Below are positions 33,118-40,645 of a stretch of DNA of 45,613 nucleotides, in pieces. The notes under the pieces were generated by a model. That model did no database searches. It was not told where the DNA came from and saw nothing but the letters and a program-made list of their open reading frames with translations. How positions within the stretch are numbered: position 1 is the stretch's first letter; every line of letters begins with the position of its first letter. Position numbers and translations under genes: made by a program. Source of the stretch: Pseudomonadales bacterium (lineage in GTDB: Bacteria; Pseudomonadota; Gammaproteobacteria; Pseudomonadales; Azotimanducaceae); NCBI GenBank assembly GCA_028279305.1, contig JANQOA010000334.1, positions 1 to 45,613 on the forward strand, in the 5' to 3' direction.

Positions 33118-33556
33118 CCTGCACCTCGCTGTATTTCCGTTGCATTTGAGACACGGACTTGCGCACCAGTGTCCGCAAAACCTGCAAGTTCACGGAGTGC
33201 AAGCGGCCCAGGTAGAGACAGGACTTACCGGTGCGGTACTTGCCCAGATCAGACAGCAAATCTGCGTATTCAGTAAACCCCGGCATAATATAGACCACCA
33301 GATTGGCTTTTCGGGGCGAAAAGCCCACCAGGAAACTGTCTCCTTCCCGTCCGCTTTCATACACGTAGTGGTACTTACCGAATCCAACAATCGATGGTCC
33401 CCACATGACAGGTTGCATGCCCGTGACCTCCGCCATCAACTCGAGCAACTGCTGCGCATCCTCACGCCGTCCCGGGTGTTCGACTGAACCCAGAAAGGCT
33501 GACACATCCGCTTTATGCGGGCGCGTCTTGTTGTCTGCCTGCGTCCTGCGCGGCAT
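33107..33556 (-). CDS. DUF1801 (YdhG-like) protein
   Basis: A 149-residue protein of the DUF1801 group: MWGPSIVGFGKYHYVYESGREGDSFLVGFSPRKANLVVYIMPG and LSDLGKYRTGKSCLYLGRL are its typical core. These small alpha/beta proteins have no established biochemical role. The start at 33556 faces the GST gene across 30 bp, so the two divergent genes share a control region. The stop lies 11 bases into the suggested transporter start, implying translational coupling. Confidence 0.85.
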   Translation of the reverse strand: MPRRTQADNKTRPHKADVSAFLGSVEHPGRREDAQQLLELMAEVTGMQPVMWGPSIVGFGKYHYVYESGREGDSFLVGFSPRKANLVVYIMPGFTEYADLLSDLGKYRTGKSCLYLGRLHSVNLQVLRTLVRKSVSQMQRKYSEVQADP

Positions 33557-33586
33557 AGTCCCCCCATCTACTCTGAGGAATAAGTG

Positions 33587-34195
33587 ATGCTGAGAATCTA
33601 CCACGTCACGGGAACACGAGGTACCCGGGTCATCTGGCTGTGTGAAGAGCTGGGCGTCGAGTACCAGGTTGAGAAGATCGATTTTTCGCCGGCATACCGC
33701 CGTTCCCCGGAATGGCGCGCACTTAACCCTGTCGGCAAAGTGCCAGTCATGAGCGACGCAAATGGCACACTTTTCGAATCCGGCGCGATGGTTCAGTATC
33801 TGTTGGACCGCAACACTCCTAATACCCTTCAACCTGACCGCAGTGCAGCAGACTATGGTTTGTACCTGCAGTGGTTTTGGTTTGCGGAAGCGACGCTGGC
33901 CCGACCGCTTGGTGAAATTGTAAATCACGGGAGAGCGTTTCCAGACGAGCAGAAAATTGTGCCCGTGGTTGAGGAGATGGCGGCGCGCGCCGTGGACTGT
34001 TTACAGGCGGTTGCAGATCATGTCCAAGGTAAACGCTTTATCCTGGGTGATACATTCACTGCCGCGGATATCATGCTGGGCTACTCCATCATGCTCGCGG
34101 AAATGCTCATTCCGGATCAGATCCCTCAAAACCTGCTTCCATATTGGCAGAATCTGCAAAGCCGTCCGGCGCTGCAGATCGCCCGCGCAGCTTGA
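33587..34195 (+). CDS. Glutathione S-transferase family protein
   Basis: A 202-residue GST. The N-terminal thioredoxin-like domain (MLRIYHVTGTRGTRVIWLCEELG, NPVGKVPVM, LFESGAMVQYL) has the glutathione-binding cis-Pro and ES dyad; the C-terminal helical domain ends FTAADIMLGY. The catalytic position near residue 10 is T/G-R rather than an obvious Cys. GAGGAA at 33575-33580 supports ATG 33587 over GTG 33584. A MAPEG-family gene follows 240 bp on, another glutathione-linked type. Confidence 0.92.
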   Translation: MLRIYHVTGTRGTRVIWLCEELGVEYQVEKIDFSPAYRRSPEWRALNPVGKVPVMSDANGTLFESGAMVQYLLDRNTPNTLQPDRSAADYGLYLQWFWFAEATLARPLGEIVNHGRAFPDEQKIVPVVEEMAARAVDCLQAVADHVQGKRFILGDTFTAADIMLGYSIMLAEMLIPDQIPQNLLPYWQNLQSRPALQIARAA

Positions 34196-34221
34196 CGCAA
34201 TCTGTTCGGAACGCCATTTGT

Positions 34222-34335
34222 CAGGGACACACACTTGACCGAGAAGCAGGCGGGGCTTGTTTGCCAGTCTGTGCCGTTTACGAATTTGCAAGCGTGTGTC
34301 CCTTACCTCCTTATCTGCAAGTGTGCGTCCCTTAC
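34222..34335. repeat. Three dispersed motif copies between GST and MAPEG genes
   Basis: CAGGGACACACACTTGACC (34222-34240, plus strand), TTGCAAGCGTGTGTCCCTTA (34286-34305, minus) and CTGCAAGTGTGCGTCCCTTA (34315-34334, minus). The last two are in tandem with period 29. The first and second face each other, 64 bp apart. Confidence 0.88.
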
Positions 34336-34432
34336 TGCCTCCCTTACACCCTTTCGCAGTCTTGACAATAATCCCCCACCAGGCAGTATTTTAGGCGGGG
34401 CACTTAATATGAATTCTAAGAGGGGGAGAATC

Positions 34433-34816
34433 ATGCCTACCGTCACGCTTTTGTGGGCCGGGCTACTGGGCTTAATGTCAATCGCAGTGTCATTCCCAGC
34501 CGGTAGCCAAAGGGGTAAGACGGGTATCTCGGTTGGCGACGGAGGTAACCCGGATCTGCTTCTTGCCATGCGCCGCCACGGCAACTTTACCGAATACGTT
34601 CCTCTGGCGTTGATCTTAATGGGGCTGCTGGAGATGAACGGCTTGTCCGCGCTTACTATCCATATCTTCGGCGCGGTATTACTGATTGCCAGGATATGTC
34701 ACGCGGTCGGCCTTAAGGCCGATACCGTAACCACACCGTTGCGCGGCATCGGCGCAGGCGCTACCGCCCTGCTTACCGTTGTCATGTCGATCTGGTCTAT
34801 CGTGATATTCTTTTAG
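34433..34816 (+). CDS. MAPEG-family membrane protein
   Basis: A 127-residue protein with four membrane helices and the MAPEG mark GNFTEYVPLALILMGLLE, where the RHGNFTEY core would bind glutathione. Family members conjugate or reduce lipophilic substrates with glutathione. AGGGGGAG at 34421-34428 precedes ATG 34433, while the frame upstream merely translates intergenic motif copies. Lies downstream of the GST gene, so a shared detoxification role is possible. Confidence 0.88.
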   Translation: MPTVTLLWAGLLGLMSIAVSFPAGSQRGKTGISVGDGGNPDLLLAMRRHGNFTEYVPLALILMGLLEMNGLSALTIHIFGAVLLIARICHAVGLKADTVTTPLRGIGAGATALLTVVMSIWSIVIFF

Positions 34817-34826
34817 GCACGCGGTT

Positions 34827-35618
34827 ATGGCGGTAACGCAGTTTGAAGTGCAGGGTCATGTGGCATACATCACATTGAACCGGCCGGAAGCTATGAATGC
34901 TCTGAATCCCGAACTCCGCTGGGCCCTCTCACAGCATTTCGATGAAGTGGAAAACCGCAGCGACATCTGGCTGGCGGTGGTCACCGGCGCCGGCCAGCGA
35001 GCCTTTTGTGCCGGAGCTGATCTCAAGCACCGGGCCCTGGAACGGGCGGCCAACGCCGAGCAGAAAGCTGAATGGGCGAAGCTCACATCAGATACTTTAC
35101 CGTTGAATCAGCGCTGGGATTTCTCTAAGCCGGTCATTGCCAAAGTCAATGGATTTGCATTGGGCGGCGGCCTGGAACTGGCCTTGGCCTGTGACATTAT
35201 CGTCGCTGCCGACCATGCAGAATTGGGCCTTCCAGAACCCCGCCGCGGTTTGATTGCCGGCGGGGTGGGTGTGCATCGCCTCCCCCGTCAAATTGGTCTG
35301 AAAGTTGCCATGGGTTACCTGCTGACCGGCCGTCATATGAGCGCCGCCAGAGCTTATGAGTTGGGGTTGGTCAACGAGGTGGTGCCTGCCGAACAGCTCG
35401 ACGAGTGCGTTTCGGGATGGGTAGAAGATATCCTGCGCTGCGCCCCATTGGCGGTGAGAGCAACAAAAGAAGCCGCCATGCGCGGCCTCGACACCAACCT
35501 ACGGGATGCCTTTCAAGCACGTTACCCCGCTGAGGAGGCGCGGGCCGATAGCGCAGATGCGTTGGAGGGTCCACGCGCGTTTGCTGAAAAACGAACACCT
35601 GATTGGCAAGGCCGCTAA
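34827..35618 (+). CDS. Enoyl-CoA hydratase/isomerase family protein
   Basis: A 263-residue crotonase-fold enzyme. The oxyanion hole is formed by CAGADL (61-66) and GGGLELA (113-119); E117 and E137 (LPEPRRG) are candidate catalytic acids. It probably hydrates or isomerises enoyl-CoA in fatty-acid or side-chain breakdown. It starts 10 bp after the MAPEG gene and ends in a four-base convergent overlap with the EthD gene. Confidence 0.92.
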   Translation: MAVTQFEVQGHVAYITLNRPEAMNALNPELRWALSQHFDEVENRSDIWLAVVTGAGQRAFCAGADLKHRALERAANAEQKAEWAKLTSDTLPLNQRWDFSKPVIAKVNGFALGGGLELALACDIIVAADHAELGLPEPRRGLIAGGVGVHRLPRQIGLKVAMGYLLTGRHMSAARAYELGLVNEVVPAEQLDECVSGWVEDILRCAPLAVRATKEAAMRGLDTNLRDAFQARYPAEEARADSADALEGPRAFAEKRTPDWQGR

Positions 35619-35968
35619 TCCGCACCCTCTTCGGTCACACTATACATCTGGGTTCGGGAACTGATCAGAAAATTGGCCTCATCCTCCCGTATTGCACGGC
35701 TCACCTCAGGCTGCCGGATACGAGCCCAAAAGGCTGCCAGATCATCCTCGCTGCTGAACCATAGCTGGGTCAGTACATCAAAATTTGCCAACCCCTGATC
35801 ACCTGGCACCTCCGGCTGATCAGGCAAATACGTTCGGGTGTACGCGCCGATCATGGGCAACAACCTGCGAACCAATGGTGCATGGTGAGCTTCATAGTAG
35901 GAACGGAATTCTTCTCGGCTCAAATGTCGTTGTTTGGATATAAGCGCAACCAATTTTGGCACAGACAT
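35615..35968 (-). CDS. EthD-domain protein
   Basis: A 117-residue dimeric alpha+beta-barrel protein: MSVPKLVALISKQRHLSREEFRSYYEAHHAPLVRRLLP is the typical EthD opening. Members accompany oxygenase and degradation genes, sometimes as cyclases or isomerases, though the role is often unknown. The start at 35968 is chosen because the frame upstream has motif copies and no homology. It diverges from the third Rieske gene, which suits a shared function. Confidence 0.85.
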   Translation of the reverse strand: MSVPKLVALISKQRHLSREEFRSYYEAHHAPLVRRLLPMIGAYTRTYLPDQPEVPGDQGLANFDVLTQLWFSSEDDLAAFWARIRQPEVSRAIREDEANFLISSRTQMYSVTEEGAD

Positions 35969-36005
35969 TACTCTCAGTTTGGCTTCACAAAATATATCAG
36001 GGATG

Positions 36006-36025
36006 TGCAGGTGTGTGTCCTGCGC
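36006..36025 (-). repeat. Dispersed motif upstream of third Rieske gene
   Basis: TGCAGGTGTGTGTCCTGCGC, minus orientation, lies in the 151-bp divergent gap between the EthD and Rieske genes. The flanks GTGCAGG and CCTGCGCAC make an imperfect palindrome. Confidence 0.8.
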
Positions 36026-36119
36026 ACAGCCCTCTTTCCCTCGCCCGCACGTTTCCTTTAAAGTCAGTGGGATTGCGGTCGATTTACTACATAGTTGGTC
36101 AAGAGAGAGAACCGGAGCA

Positions 36120-37493
36120 TTGAGCAAACACGATACGCCGGGTGAGGCCCGATGCCCCGGCCCCAGCACACGCGAGATTATCCTGGCAGACGGTGACAAT
36201 GCGCCCGACGCCCTGGTGGAGGAGGCTTACACTTTTCTGGGTGACGAAGACATCCCATTCAGCCGTTATACCTCGCAGGAGATGTATCAACAGGAAATTG
36301 ACCACATGTGGTCGCGCACCTGGCAATGGGCTTGCCGGGAGGAGCACGTGCCTAACCCGGGCGACTACTACACTTACGACGTGGGTCCCTACTCTGCCCT
36401 GATTATTCGCGACTCGGACGGCAAGCTGTGCGCCTATATCAACTCGTGTCCCCACCGCGGCATGCAATTCTGCAACGCCGGTGAACAGGGCCGCGGCAAG
36501 CAATTTATACGCTGCCCTTTCCACGGCATGAGCTGGCACCTGGACGGCAGCTTAAGAGAGATCCCCTGCCGCTGGGATTTCCCTCACATCAAGGAAGATA
36601 ACTTCAACCTCACCGGGATTCCCGTCGGCACCTGGGGAGGGTTTGTGTTCGTGAATTTCGACCCGCAGGCCGGGCCGCTGCAGGATTACCTGGAGGTATT
36701 GCCCCGGCACTTCGCCCACTGGCCGTTGCAGGACCGCTACGTGGCGCTGCACATGCACAAGCTGTTGCCCGGTAACTGGAAAATGTGCCTGGAGGCATTC
36801 CTCGAGGCTTACCACGTGATGGCAACACATCCCGAAGGGCTGCGTACCGCCGGCGACGCCAACGCCCAATACGATATTTTTGGCGATAATGTGTCGCGTT
36901 TTGTGCACACGGTAGGGTACCCGAGCCCGCACCTGCCCAAACCGCTGACGCAGCCTGAGTTGTTTGCCGCCCTGGGACATGCCGCGGAAGATTTACCCGA
37001 AGGCGCCGGCGCCCGCCAACAGCATGCTGACCTTCAACGCTCCGCCCTGGGGGCGCAGATGGGTGTTGACCTGAGCGGGTACAGCAACTCCGAAATGCTG
37101 GACTCCATCGAGTATTACCTGTTTCCGAACGCCTGCTTCTTTCCGGGTATCAGCATTCCTCTGATCTACCGTTTCCGCCCGGTGGACGTTGACCACTGCG
37201 TGCATGAAATCCTCATGCTCAAACCCAAACCCGCGGCAGGCCAGGTACCACCCCCTGCTGAAGTCATCAACCTCGGCATTGAAGATTCTTACACCGCGGT
37301 CAGCGAGTTTGCCGCGACGGGCCTGGCCTACGTGCTGGATCAGGACACAGAGAACTTTCACCGCCAGCGGGCCGGGATCAAAGCTGCGGTGAAAACAGGT
37401 CAAACTCTGGGTAATTACCAGGAGGCGCGCATCCGTAACCTGCATCGAACCTTGGACAAGTACCTGAGCCATTCACAGTCCCCGGGGGCCTGA
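36120..37493 (+). CDS. Rieske non-heme iron oxygenase, alpha subunit (third)
   Basis: A 457-residue oxygenase closely matching the one at 3516-4892 over its whole length, including CPGPS, GDEDI-SRYTS, WQWACREEH and IPCRWDFPHIK. Rieske ligands are C110-x-H112 and C132-xx-H135, and the iron site is EAYHVMATHPE. The start TTG at 36120 is chosen to match the length of the relative; GGAG at 36114-36117 lies very close and a better site is not seen. The longer frame from 35934 overlaps the EthD gene and its motif copy. Two bases separate its stop from the aminotransferase start, so the two are likely coexpressed. Substrate unknown. Confidence 0.9.
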   Translation: MSKHDTPGEARCPGPSTREIILADGDNAPDALVEEAYTFLGDEDIPFSRYTSQEMYQQEIDHMWSRTWQWACREEHVPNPGDYYTYDVGPYSALIIRDSDGKLCAYINSCPHRGMQFCNAGEQGRGKQFIRCPFHGMSWHLDGSLREIPCRWDFPHIKEDNFNLTGIPVGTWGGFVFVNFDPQAGPLQDYLEVLPRHFAHWPLQDRYVALHMHKLLPGNWKMCLEAFLEAYHVMATHPEGLRTAGDANAQYDIFGDNVSRFVHTVGYPSPHLPKPLTQPELFAALGHAAEDLPEGAGARQQHADLQRSALGAQMGVDLSGYSNSEMLDSIEYYLFPNACFFPGISIPLIYRFRPVDVDHCVHEILMLKPKPAAGQVPPPAEVINLGIEDSYTAVSEFAATGLAYVLDQDTENFHRQRAGIKAAVKTGQTLGNYQEARIRNLHRTLDKYLSHSQSPGA

Positions 37494-37495
37494 TC

Positions 37496-38809
37496 ATGCA
37501 AAAACTGGGTTGGCCTTTTTTACCGGGCCGGAACATTCGTATTGAGCGGGCTGCAGGTGTGTGTCTCTTTACAGACGACGAGCGGCAGATTATTGATGCC
37601 GCCGGCGGTGCAATCGTGGTGAACGTTGGACACGGCCGCGAGCGGGTGGCGCAGGCGGTGGCGGATGCGACCCGCAACTATACGTACGTGGTCCCGCCCT
37701 GGCTGACCCCCAGCCGGCAGGCGATGCTGGACGTACTGGGCACACACTGGCTGCCGGAAACGCTGAGCCGCGTGCATTGCACGTCCGGCGGCACGGAAGC
37801 CAACGAAGCGGCGATGAAAATTGCGCTGCACTACCAGCAGGCCATCGGCCAGACCCAGCGCAGCAAGATCATCGGGCGCTCCATCGGCTATCACGGCACC
37901 ACCCTGGCAACCGCGTCTATCAGCGGCCACCCCGGCCGTAAAGAAGGGCTGCAGCACGCCCTGCCGAAGTTCCCCGAGGTAGCCAGCCCCTACCCGCTGC
38001 GTTGCCCCCTGGGCAGTTTTCACGAAAACAGCGGCCAGTATTATGTTGATCTGTTGGCTGACATTATTGCCAGTGAAGGGGCGGAGAACATTGCCGCCTT
38101 TCTCGCCGAGCCGATCATCGGCTCTTCCGGCGGCGCTATTGTGCCGCCTGAGGACTACTGGCCGGCAGCGGCAGCGTTGTGTAAAGAAAACGGCATCCTG
38201 CTGATCATGGACGAAGTAATGACCGGGTTCGGCAGGACCGGCTCTGCTTTCGCCCACGAGCACTGGCAATTGAACCCGGATATCATGATCAGCGGTAAAG
38301 GCATGGCTGGCGGATACGCACCGTTAGGCGGCGTATTTGCCCGGGAAGAGATCGGACAGGCTATCGAACAAGCCGGCTTTCAAGTCATGTTTAATACCTT
38401 CGGCGCGCACCCGGCCGCCTGCGCAGCAGCCGCTGAAGTATTGTCCATCATGGTCGAAGAGTCGCTGGTTGAGCGTTCCGCGACTCTGGGGGCTTATCTG
38501 CATAAGCAGCTGCAGGATACGTTTGCTGATCATCCGCACGTGGCTGAGGTGCGTGGACGGGGTCTGTTTGCCGCGATTGAGGTGGTGGCCAATCGCGAAA
38601 GCCTGGAAAAATTCCCGCGTGCTTCGCAGGTCTCCGGCCGCATCGTTGCCACCGGCTTGAATAAGGGGGTGTTCTACTACGGCGGCGGCACCGGCGAAGT
38701 GCGCGACATTGTCTGCATGGGCCCGCCGCTGATCATCACGGAAAGCGAGACCGACCAGGTTGTGTCCACCCTGGCGGCCAGCGTCGACGAGGTGGTGGCG
38801 AAAGTATGA
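37496..38809 (+). CDS. Class III (omega-type) aminotransferase
   Basis: A 437-residue PLP enzyme. Phosphate-binding SGGTEAN (97-103), D239 (MDEV) and the PLP lysine K268 (ISGKGMAGGY) are present. It resembles omega-amino-acid and amine-pyruvate transaminases, so a carbonyl or amine produced by the oxygenase might be processed, but this is inference. An exact-length copy of the dispersed motif (37551-37572, one core change) lies near the start and codes for AGVCLF. It overlaps the CysZ-like gene by four bases (ATGA). Confidence 0.92.
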   Translation: MQKLGWPFLPGRNIRIERAAGVCLFTDDERQIIDAAGGAIVVNVGHGRERVAQAVADATRNYTYVVPPWLTPSRQAMLDVLGTHWLPETLSRVHCTSGGTEANEAAMKIALHYQQAIGQTQRSKIIGRSIGYHGTTLATASISGHPGRKEGLQHALPKFPEVASPYPLRCPLGSFHENSGQYYVDLLADIIASEGAENIAAFLAEPIIGSSGGAIVPPEDYWPAAAALCKENGILLIMDEVMTGFGRTGSAFAHEHWQLNPDIMISGKGMAGGYAPLGGVFAREEIGQAIEQAGFQVMFNTFGAHPAACAAAAEVLSIMVEESLVERSATLGAYLHKQLQDTFADHPHVAEVRGRGLFAAIEVVANRESLEKFPRASQVSGRIVATGLNKGVFYYGGGTGEVRDIVCMGPPLIITESETDQVVSTLAASVDEVVAKV

Positions 38810-39540
38810 GCCCGGCCGCCGGGCTGAGCTGCTTTGTTGCCGGCCTGCAACGCGCCGGCCGGGCTGACGCCCGTCCATTTATCCTCGGTCCGGCCCTGGT
38901 CAGTCTGACCATCATCAGCCTCGGCTTGTATTTCGGCTTCGGCTACATCAATCAGTTTGCCGCCTACGTGCAGAACACCCTGCCGTCGTGGCTGGACTTC
39001 CTGAATGTTATCCTGGCGCCGCTGCTGTACCTGCTGGGCGTGCTGGTCGGCGCCTGGAGCTTTGGTCTGCTGGCTGTCATCATCGGCTCCCCGTTTCTCG
39101 GCGATCTGGCCGCGTACACCGGCGAACAGGAACAGCCCGGCAGCACCCACGACTATCAGAACACACCCTGGTGGCAACAGATTCTACCGGCGCTAGCGCG
39201 GGAACTGCGCAAGCTGCGGTACCACCTGCCGCGCCTGCTGGGCCTGCTGCTCTTCAGTCTCATACCCGTACTCAACACCGTCGCACCCATTCTATGGCTG
39301 ATCTTTGGCGCCTGGATGATGGCGGTACAGTTTTGCGACTACAGTACGGAAAACCGGGGCGAGAGCTTCACCACCACGCTGCAGCAGCTGCGCACGCAGC
39401 GCGGGGCGGCGTTGGGTTTTGGCGCCTGTGTCACGGTCTGCATGTCGATCCCGCTGCTCAATTTTCTGGTGGCACCGGTTGCCGTTATCGGCGGCACCCT
39501 GCTGATGCATCAAATCAAGTCCGGAACGCCTTCATCATGA
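38806..39540 (+). CDS. CysZ/EI24-type membrane protein
   Basis: A 244-residue protein with four or five membrane helices, matching the EI24/CysZ family (LYLLGVLVGAWSFGLLAVIIGSPFLGD and the terminal LVAPVAVIGGTLLMHQIK). CysZ in E. coli is a sulfate permease feeding cysteine synthesis, but here no cys genes are near, so sulfate transport is not certain. ATGA overlaps join it to the aminotransferase before and the esterase after. Confidence 0.85.
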   Translation: MSPAAGLSCFVAGLQRAGRADARPFILGPALVSLTIISLGLYFGFGYINQFAAYVQNTLPSWLDFLNVILAPLLYLLGVLVGAWSFGLLAVIIGSPFLGDLAAYTGEQEQPGSTHDYQNTPWWQQILPALARELRKLRYHLPRLLGLLLFSLIPVLNTVAPILWLIFGAWMMAVQFCDYSTENRGESFTTTLQQLRTQRGAALGFGACVTVCMSIPLLNFLVAPVAVIGGTLLMHQIKSGTPSS

Positions 39541-40418
39541 TCCGTATAGTTTTGCTAATGGCGCCCATCTGTCTGGCCGGCACATCCGCACTGCAGGCGG
39601 CTGAAAACCCCATACCCCAGTGGGCGCACCACATTGTCACTGAAGTGGACCTCGCTTATGGCGACCACGAACGGCAAACACTGGACACACACCTGCAGGG
39701 TCAGCGGGTCGGTGAGCCGGATTATTTCGTGGCGGACGCACAAGCGCGCCCAACCCTGATGTGGATCCATGGCGGCGGGTGGCTGGAGGGTGACAAAGCC
39801 CGTGATCTATCCCGCATCATGCCGTTCCTGCAGCGGGGCTGGAATGTCTATTCCATCAACTACCGGCAGGGGCCGGAAACCGCGCCCCAGGCTGTTGACG
39901 ATGCCTTGTGCGCGTTTCGCTACGTTGTGCAGCACACCGAAGAGCGCGGCCATGATCCGCGCCGGATTGTGGTTGGCGGCGCAAGTTCCGGGGGGCACCT
40001 GGCATTGGTGGTCGCGCTCCTGAACACCCAGGGTGAACATCCCTGCAAGGCGGCTTTTCCACCCCGTGCCGCGGTTAACTGGTTCGGCATCACCGATATT
40101 GAGCTGCTGGATGAATTTTTGCAGGACACACGCCCGCAAAGTAACTACGCACGCGCGTGGGCAGGCAGCGCAGCCGCCATTGTTGAAGTGTCCGACGCCT
40201 ATTCCCCGATGTATCTGATCTCTGACAACGCACCGCCAATAGTCTCGGTTCACGGCACCGAAGACTCGGTGGTGCCGTTTGACCAGGGTGAATCCTTTCA
40301 TTCCAGCCTTAATACGCCGAACGAACTGGTGATCTTGCGCGGCAATCACGGCGGCTTTTCCGACCATCAATACCAACAGGCATGGGACCAGATCTTCACC
40401 TTCCTTGACGGCCACTGA
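39537..40418 (+). CDS. Secreted alpha/beta-hydrolase (HSL-type esterase)
   Basis: A 293-residue esterase with a signal peptide (MIRIVLLMAPICLAGTSALQA). HGGGW is the oxyanion motif of the hormone-sensitive-lipase class, GASSGG the nucleophile elbow, with Asp in VHGTEDSVVPF and His in RGNHGGF. It starts inside the CysZ-like stop (ATGA), ending a four-gene coupled run that begins with the Rieske oxygenase. Two exact motif copies are in it, at 39681-39701 (LDTHLQG) and 40122-40141 (QDTRPQ). Confidence 0.9.
   Translation: MIRIVLLMAPICLAGTSALQAAENPIPQWAHHIVTEVDLAYGDHERQTLDTHLQGQRVGEPDYFVADAQARPTLMWIHGGGWLEGDKARDLSRIMPFLQRGWNVYSINYRQGPETAPQAVDDALCAFRYVVQHTEERGHDPRRIVVGGASSGGHLALVVALLNTQGEHPCKAAFPPRAAVNWFGITDIELLDEFLQDTRPQSNYARAWAGSAAAIVEVSDAYSPMYLISDNAPPIVSVHGTEDSVVPFDQGESFHSSLNTPNELVILRGNHGGFSDHQYQQAWDQIFTFLDGH
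39681..39701 (+). repeat. Dispersed motif, in esterase gene
   Basis: TGGACACACACCTGCAGGGT (39682-39701) is nearly identical to the consensus and codes for LDTHLQG. The second copy in the gene lies at 40122-40141. Confidence 0.8.
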
Positions 40419-40442
40419 TCACTGCCTCTGTAAGTACCCTGC

Positions 40443-40532
40443 AAGGGACACACACCTGCAGGTAGTACCTGCAAGGGACACACGCCTGGCAGGTTGCCGC
40501 GCACGCGGAGCTGTAAAGGACACACACCTGCA
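40443..40532 (+). repeat. Three dispersed motif copies between esterase and copper-oxygenase genes
   Basis: Copies at 40443-40463 and 40473-40494 are 30 bp apart; the third is at 40515-40532. The first reads AGGGACACACACCTGCAGGT and is the best full-length example. CCTGCA before and TGCAGG after the core form an inverted repeat round copies one and two (ACCTGC ... GCAGGT), so single-strand hairpins are possible. Confidence 0.92.
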
Positions 40533-40645
40533 CGCCCCACCCACACGTGCCAACCCCCATGTACATATGCTAGTTTGCTGAATCACAACCGGCACGCCCG
40601 CACCATTTGGGAGCAGTTCCAAATGCAACTTGGGAGCAGTTCTAA

